A DNA stretch of 64,000 nucleotides from Salvia splendens (lineage: Eukaryota > Streptophyta > Magnoliopsida > Lamiales > Lamiaceae), in assembly GCF_004379255.2 (NCBI RefSeq), contig NC_056046.1:3844001-3908000 (forward strand), in the 5' to 3' direction. Position numbers and translations under genes: made by a program. The notes beneath the pieces are model-generated. The model did not search any database. It was given only the letters and a program-made list of their open reading frames with translations, and was not told where the DNA came from. This document shows positions 59,890 through 64,000 of this stretch, piece after piece (within the stretch, counting starts at the first letter, position 1; every line of letters begins with the position of its first letter).

Positions 59890-61910
59890 GAGCACCCGCA
59901 ACGCGTGCCGCCGGCGTTCCGCGTGCCGTTCCGCCGGAACGGTTTCGCCGCGGAACGGTTTCGCCGCGGAACGCGTTGCGGCGCTGCATTCCGCTCCCGT
60001 CCCGTTCCCATTCCGTGCCGGGTGCCGACGGCACGTAACGCGGCACGGAACAAGCCGCCACGCGCCTGGGCGACGTGGCCGATCCCCGTGCGTGCGTGCT
60101 TCCCACTCGCCGGCCCGCGAGTGGGACACGTCAGCAATGACGCAATAATTATTATTTTTTTTATAAAAATCGAATTTTAAAATTTTTTTTTTTTAAACGG
60201 TAACATTACCGTTTTTTTTAACTTTTTCTTAATTTTTTTAATTTTTATTTTTATTTTCTTATTCTATAAATACACCTAATTCATTCATTTTATACACAAC
60301 TACACATCTATTCTTCCTACATCAACATCAATTTCTCTCCAATTTTCATATTCTATCTCTTCAAAAAATGTCCGGCGACGGCAATTACGGTGGTGGCGGC
60401 GCCGGAGGGTGGGATCTCAACGCGTTCGGCGATTGGGAGACCATGTACAACACACTTGGTGGTTCTGGGTCATCGACGCCGGGCACGCAGGGGTCGGCGA
60501 CGCCGGGTGGGTACCAACCACCCACTTTCGATGTGGATGCCTACGCTCGAGGCTCCGGCTCGCGGCTTTCCCAGGGTTTGTCCCAGATTCGGGAGGATAT
60601 CCCCGTTGAACCCACTCAGGGAGGAGGCCGAGGCGGTGGAAGCTACAGGGCTGCGTCTGAGGCACCCGAGGAGGATGAGGAGGAGGAGCCGGAGGATCTG
60701 GGCCGGCATCCCTACACCAACGAAGAAACAAAGGCGGTGTACACCGCCTGGCTCACAGTCTCATATGATCCCATCGTCGGCAACCAACAAGCCGCCAAGT
60801 GCTTCTGGGAAAAGGTCCGTGATGTCTACCACGAGACTAAGCCGAAAGGGGCCCGGAAGCGCAAATATACAATGCTTCGTGCTCACTTTGGCCGAGTCGA
60901 TTTACAGGTCAAAAAATTCTGCGGGATCTACTCCACCGAAGCGGCGCACTACCAAAGCGGAGCTTCGGGCGCCGACATACTGAGGGCGGCTATGCGCGCC
61001 TTCCACCAGGACACCGGTGTACAGTTCAAATATGTTGATATTTGGCAGCTCGTCAAGGACGAGGAAAGGTGGGCCGGTGGTGTCCGCTCCAGCTCGGGAT
61101 CAACCTCAAAGCGGACGAAGCACACGACGAGCGGCCAGTACTCGTCTGGTGACACCGATGCGCCCAGTGATCGTGGCACGCAGGAGGTTGGGGTTACGGC
61201 CGCCGAGTACGAGGGATCTAGCCGTGGGCGCCGTCGTCCGCAAGGGACGAAGGCGGCGAAAGCGGCTAGAGCGAGGAAGGGCCGAGGAGAATCAAGCCAG
61301 TCGGCCTCGGGATCGGGCTCACAAGGAGGCTCGAACACACTTATGGTGGCGTACATAACCGCCACAATGGCGGACACTTCCCGCTTCTCGTACGCCCAAT
61401 ACACGGCCTGGTGGAACGGAATTGTGCATATGGCAGGACTACTTGGTCTTCCCCCTCCCCCTAAACCTCGACCGCCTCCGGAGGATGATTCGCCGGCGGA
61501 GTAGTTTTTTTATTTTCCCACGTTTAATTGTGTGTTTTTTATTGTGTGTTTTTTATTTTTTTAGGATTTGAATTGTGTGTTTTTTTTAATTTTTTTAAGT
61601 TTAAGTTGTAATTTTTTTTAATATTGTGTGTTTTTTAATAAAGTATGTTTGTTTTTTAATAAAGTATGTTTGTTTTTTAATAAAGTGTGTTTATTTAATT
61701 TAATTTAGTTGGAAATAAAAATAAAAATTGAAATAGAATGAATAGTAATTTAAGGAACGGTTAAGGAACGGTTAAGGAACGGAGGGTTGCAGGTTCCGTT
61801 CCTTAGTTAAGGAATGGAGTAAAAAAGTACAGTGGGGCCCTCAAATAGTGGTTTAAGGAACGGTATAGGAACGGTATAGGAACGGTATAGGAACAGCGTT
61901 GTGGATGGCC
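59890..61910 (+). mobile_element. PIF/Harbinger-like ORF1-only element (copy E5), structurally intact
   Basis: The ends GAGCACCCGCAACGC and GCGTTGTGGATGGCC are inverted with mismatches; the target duplication TAA is perfect (59887-59889, 61911-61913). Length 2021 bp. The left 160 bases hold many CGTTCC/GGAACG units (GCCGCGGAACGGTTTCGCCG among them), and the right end has GGAACGGTTAA and GGAACGGTATA arrays plus TTTTTTAATAAAGTATGTTTG repeats at 61630-61690. It carries an uninterrupted ORF1 and no transposase, so mobility would depend on a transposase in trans. Confidence 0.88.
60368..61504 (+). CDS. Intact ORF1 protein, Myb/SANT-like (PIF/Harbinger accessory DNA-binding protein)
   Basis: A 378-residue open frame from ATG at 60368 to TAG at 61502-61504. 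The N-terminal 115 residues are Gly/Ser/Glu-rich and probably disordered. A SANT/trihelix-like domain at about 115-205 begins RHPYTNEETKAVYTAWLTVS, with KCFWEKVRDVYHE and VKKFCGIYSTEAAHYQSG. A basic linker (RGRRRPQGTKAAKAARARKG) and a C-terminal helix (MADTSRFSYAQYTAWWNGIV) follow. In PIF/Harbinger elements such an ORF1 product brings the transposase to element ends or to the nucleus. Annotation pipelines often label it 'glutathione S-transferase T3-like', which is not supported by its sequence. The intact frame in a copy without transposase is notable. Confidence 0.85.
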   Translation: MSGDGNYGGGGAGGWDLNAFGDWETMYNTLGGSGSSTPGTQGSATPGGYQPPTFDVDAYARGSGSRLSQGLSQIREDIPVEPTQGGGRGGGSYRAASEAPEEDEEEEPEDLGRHPYTNEETKAVYTAWLTVSYDPIVGNQQAAKCFWEKVRDVYHETKPKGARKRKYTMLRAHFGRVDLQVKKFCGIYSTEAAHYQSGASGADILRAAMRAFHQDTGVQFKYVDIWQLVKDEERWAGGVRSSSGSTSKRTKHTTSGQYSSGDTDAPSDRGTQEVGVTAAEYEGSSRGRRRPQGTKAAKAARARKGRGESSQSASGSGSQGGSNTLMVAYITATMADTSRFSYAQYTAWWNGIVHMAGLLGLPPPPKPRPPPEDDSPAE

Positions 61911-61913
61911 TAA

Positions 61914-62353
61914 GAACCGTCACTTTCCATATCCAAGTTTATCACTTTATCGTATATTCTACATTTAAAAAAAATCTAATTTTCCAAAATAATACAAAAC
62001 CCAGAAAAAATCATACTACGTTCTTGAATTTTTGTTTTGGGCCTGTTAACCAAATAATAAAAATTAATTTTTTTTAAAATGAAGAAGCTGAGGACTGAGG
62101 AGTGATTTCTTGCCTTTTTACAATTTTACCATATTGGTTGCGGATTTATTGCATCTGGCCTAACAACTTTGTAGTTATGTATGCGTATTTCCTTTGGTAT
62201 TTTTACATTTTTGGTTGCAATGAAATTGCGCTGGAATTATATTGAATGTACATAATTTGCATGAATGTGGGTCAGAATTTCTTCAGTAATCAGCCTGAAG
62301 GAGATTGAGAAGTGGTGGGCAGTGCCCAAAATTTAATCTTTTTGCGGTTAGAA
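61914..62353. promoter_or_regulatory. Promoter and leader of the VIH gene
   Basis: The 440 bases between E5 and the chosen VIH start; the element lies immediately upstream of the gene. The first coding exon is preceded by AGTGGTGGGCAGTGCCC. No TATA box was assigned. Confidence 0.3.
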
Positions 62354-63693
62354 ATGGTGGGCGGTGCTGTTTCTCGCTCTCGCAAGAAGGTTACAATAGG
62401 AGTGTGTGTTATGGAAAAGAAGGTGATATGCGACTCCTGGGTTCTGTTTGTTTTATATTACTGAGATTTTTGCTCCAAAAACCATGCACTTTTTTTTTGT
62501 TTTGTTTTGTACACTGTTGATTTGTGCTGATTAAATTATGGAGTGGTATTTTTGGTCAACTGTTTGTTTTTGGATATCTTTTAGGCCTTTTCTGGGCCGA
62601 TGCTGCAGATTTTGGAGAGGCTGCAAGCATTTGGAGAATTTGATGTGAGTGATTATTTGCCAGCTTTGGACAGTGAAATATTCAGTGCAATGATGTTTGA
62701 GGCCAAACTTGTTTGTTCAATTTTGGATACTCAATTTTGATCTTTTTTGTGATGTCAATATGATTGTAGATTGTACATTTTGGGGACAAGGTAATCCTCG
62801 AAGAGCCTATTGAAAGGTGATTTTTTATCCCTTTTAAATTTTACTGTTTAGTTCTTTTTCCTTTTCTTGGTATGTGTGTCAGTTCTTTGGTTTATTTTGA
62901 AGAAATTGAGATAAGTGTATAATTGCAGATGGCCTTTATGTGACTGCTTGATTGCCTTCTATTCTACTGGCTATCCTCTGAAGAAGGCTGAAGCATATGC
63001 TACTCTAAGAAGGTAAGCATACATCTCTTCTTACTCCAATGTGCAGCTTCTCATTGTGCTCTTACATATTGTAGGAAACTCTGTTATATGCATATTCTTT
63101 TCATTTCTCTTTTTTCTTACTATATAGTACATGCAACGAGGGTTAGGGCGTATACCTTAGACGATAAATATGTTGAAGGTTTTCAGGAGTACTGTAGTTC
63201 CTTTCCTCCTTCTGTTGGATATATTAGTCTTTTGAAGAAGAAGCAGCTACTAGGAAAGGATGGTGTTGCAACTGAAGACATATATGTTGAAGTATTCGAG
63301 TTACGTAACATCTGTGGTTCTGCTGCTGTCGATAAAGCCATAGGAAAAGCTTGTAGCTTCATTGAGTTTATGTCCTCTCCCATCCTTGAAATGCTCCTGG
63401 CATTCCTTTATGGAAGTAGAAGCATTTTTCAGTAACAGATGTTGTTGTAGTTCCTTTAAAATTTAAATGGTACTTTTAATTGGATCTTTTCTACATCTGT
63501 CTGCATGCAACCAGTGCTATCATGATTACTTTGATTTCAAATACTTTTTCATAAATCCAATGTATTGTGTATGCTTTGTTGTCTAAGTATCCCTCAGTCT
63601 TGCTGCTTTTGTCATTTGGTTTGCTGTAGGCCTTTTCTTGTAAACGAATTGGGAGATCAACGTCTTCTTCATGATCGAAGGAGAGTGTATGAG
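62354..63693 (+). CDS. VIH: Diphosphoinositol-pentakisphosphate kinase (VIH/PPIP5K), 5' part
   Basis: Five exons are in the window (62354-62422, 62585-62644, 62770-62816, 62929-63012, 63630-63693), 108 codons; the gene continues beyond the right edge. The protein begins [20 protein letters not shown] and proceeds through [54 protein letters not shown] and [20 protein letters not shown], the N-terminal region of the ATP-grasp kinase domain. These enzymes make InsP8 (and, with their phosphatase-like C-terminus, turn it over), a phosphate-status signal read by SPX proteins in cytosol and nucleus. All introns are GT-AG and in phase. The start is the first in-frame ATG I can connect, but further 5' exons are possible. 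Arabidopsis VIH1 (At5g15070) lies near GLCAT14B, consistent with the local synteny (from memory). Confidence 0.85.
63127..63435 (+). other. Unidentified open frame inside VIH intron 4
   Basis: About 100 codons are open from a point just after TACTATATAG to TAA at 63433-63435. An ATG at 63088 extends the frame upstream into AT-rich sequence. The composition is protein-like, with segments [33 protein letters not shown] and [20 protein letters not shown]. It is preceded by an acceptor-like AG and ends near TTTTTCAG. I do not recognise a family and it is absent from the VIH protein. It might be a captured exon or a relic coding insertion. Confidence 0.35.
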
Positions 63694-63835
63694 GTTTGCA
63701 TCCTTTTAATCCTTAAGAGAAAGTTGATATACAGTCTTTGAAATATTTTCTACCTCCTACTCATCCCTTCATCTGATATTCTTATATGGCCAATTTGGAG
63801 ATTCGATGAAAATGAAAACTGATTGTCTGGATTCT

Positions 63836-63854
63836 CCCCCCCCCCCCCCCCCCC
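63836..63854. repeat. Poly-C tract of 19 bases
   Basis: Uninterrupted C homopolymer in a VIH intron, followed by ACCTCCC. Length is likely unreliable in any assembly. Confidence 0.9.
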
Positions 63855-64000
63855 ACCTCCCAACTTTTCCTTGACCTTCCAGTTTCCCCCATATTATTCT
63901 CCCTAATCAATGGCGTAGCTCTTGTATGTGCACACCTGTTTTGTTTCCCAGTATCTGCTTCACCCCCACACTAAACAAGTAACATAGCATCAATCTGTAC

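Noticed and set aside
1..64000. CRISPR arrays, operons, prophage or plasmid features
   Set aside because: Intron-containing nuclear plant genes throughout; no prokaryotic features are present.

Overview
This window is nuclear DNA of a flowering plant. Genes are spliced with GT-AG introns, spacers are AT-rich, and plant-specific families are present: R2R3-MYB, AGCVIII kinase, PPR-DYW, thaumatin-like, GT14 and PPIP5K. It is dense in small DNA transposons. The gene content suggests a eudicot, and an asterid of the Lamiales (Salvia-like) is my guess; that rank is inference. From memory, several neighbours resemble Arabidopsis neighbourhoods: MYB35 beside a prolyl 4-hydroxylase (At3g28470-28490 region), and an AGC kinase, thaumatin-like protein, GLCAT14 and chloroplast PPR (At5g39980-40030 region).

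Layout. 1-582: edge of a PIF/Harbinger-like element. 1.3-2.4 kb (-): MYB35/TDF1-like regulator. 2.9-5.4 kb (-): prolyl 4-hydroxylase with an ShK tail. 7.0-12.5 kb (-): TDBD (Tify-domain-binding-domain) protein whose start codon is the last triplet before a 3 kb intron. 14.5 kb: hAT MITE with an intact 8-bp duplication. 16.3-18.0 kb (-): D6PK-like kinase. 18.5-20.3 kb: PIF/Harbinger-like element. 20.3-25.2 kb: gene-poor AT-rich DNA. 25.2-27.2 kb (-): PPR-DYW protein. 28.2-29.5 kb (+): frameshifted thaumatin-like gene, with a diverged fragment at 31 kb.

31.6-35.4 kb is an RNA-gene district. A site II/telo-box/TATA promoter drives a box C/D snoRNA cluster that includes a clear U18. About 2.5 kb further on lie two foldbacks resembling miR391/miR4376/miR3627-superfamily precursors. 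36.6-39.1 kb (-): GLCAT14-type glucuronosyltransferase. 41.6-43.1 kb: an LTR-like stretch and a 5'-inverted LINE fragment. 43.6-45.6 kb: Stowaway-like MITEs. 45.6-47.7 kb (+): PPR gene broken by two frameshifts. 48.8-50.65 kb (+): DUF569 protein. 51.9-61.9 kb: a transposon nest, with a 4-kb hAT (perfect 8-bp duplication) carrying three PIF-like elements, plus two elements encoding only the Myb/SANT-like ORF1. 62.35 kb to the edge (+): 5' part of a VIH/PPIP5K inositol-pyrophosphate kinase.

The most unusual signal is in the PIF/Harbinger-like elements. Their terminal backbone is alignable between copies, but a short motif repeated within it is swapped coordinately: GAGAC in one copy, GGAAC in another, AGAGC in a third. 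The pattern suggests co-evolution of transposon ends with a DNA-binding protein.
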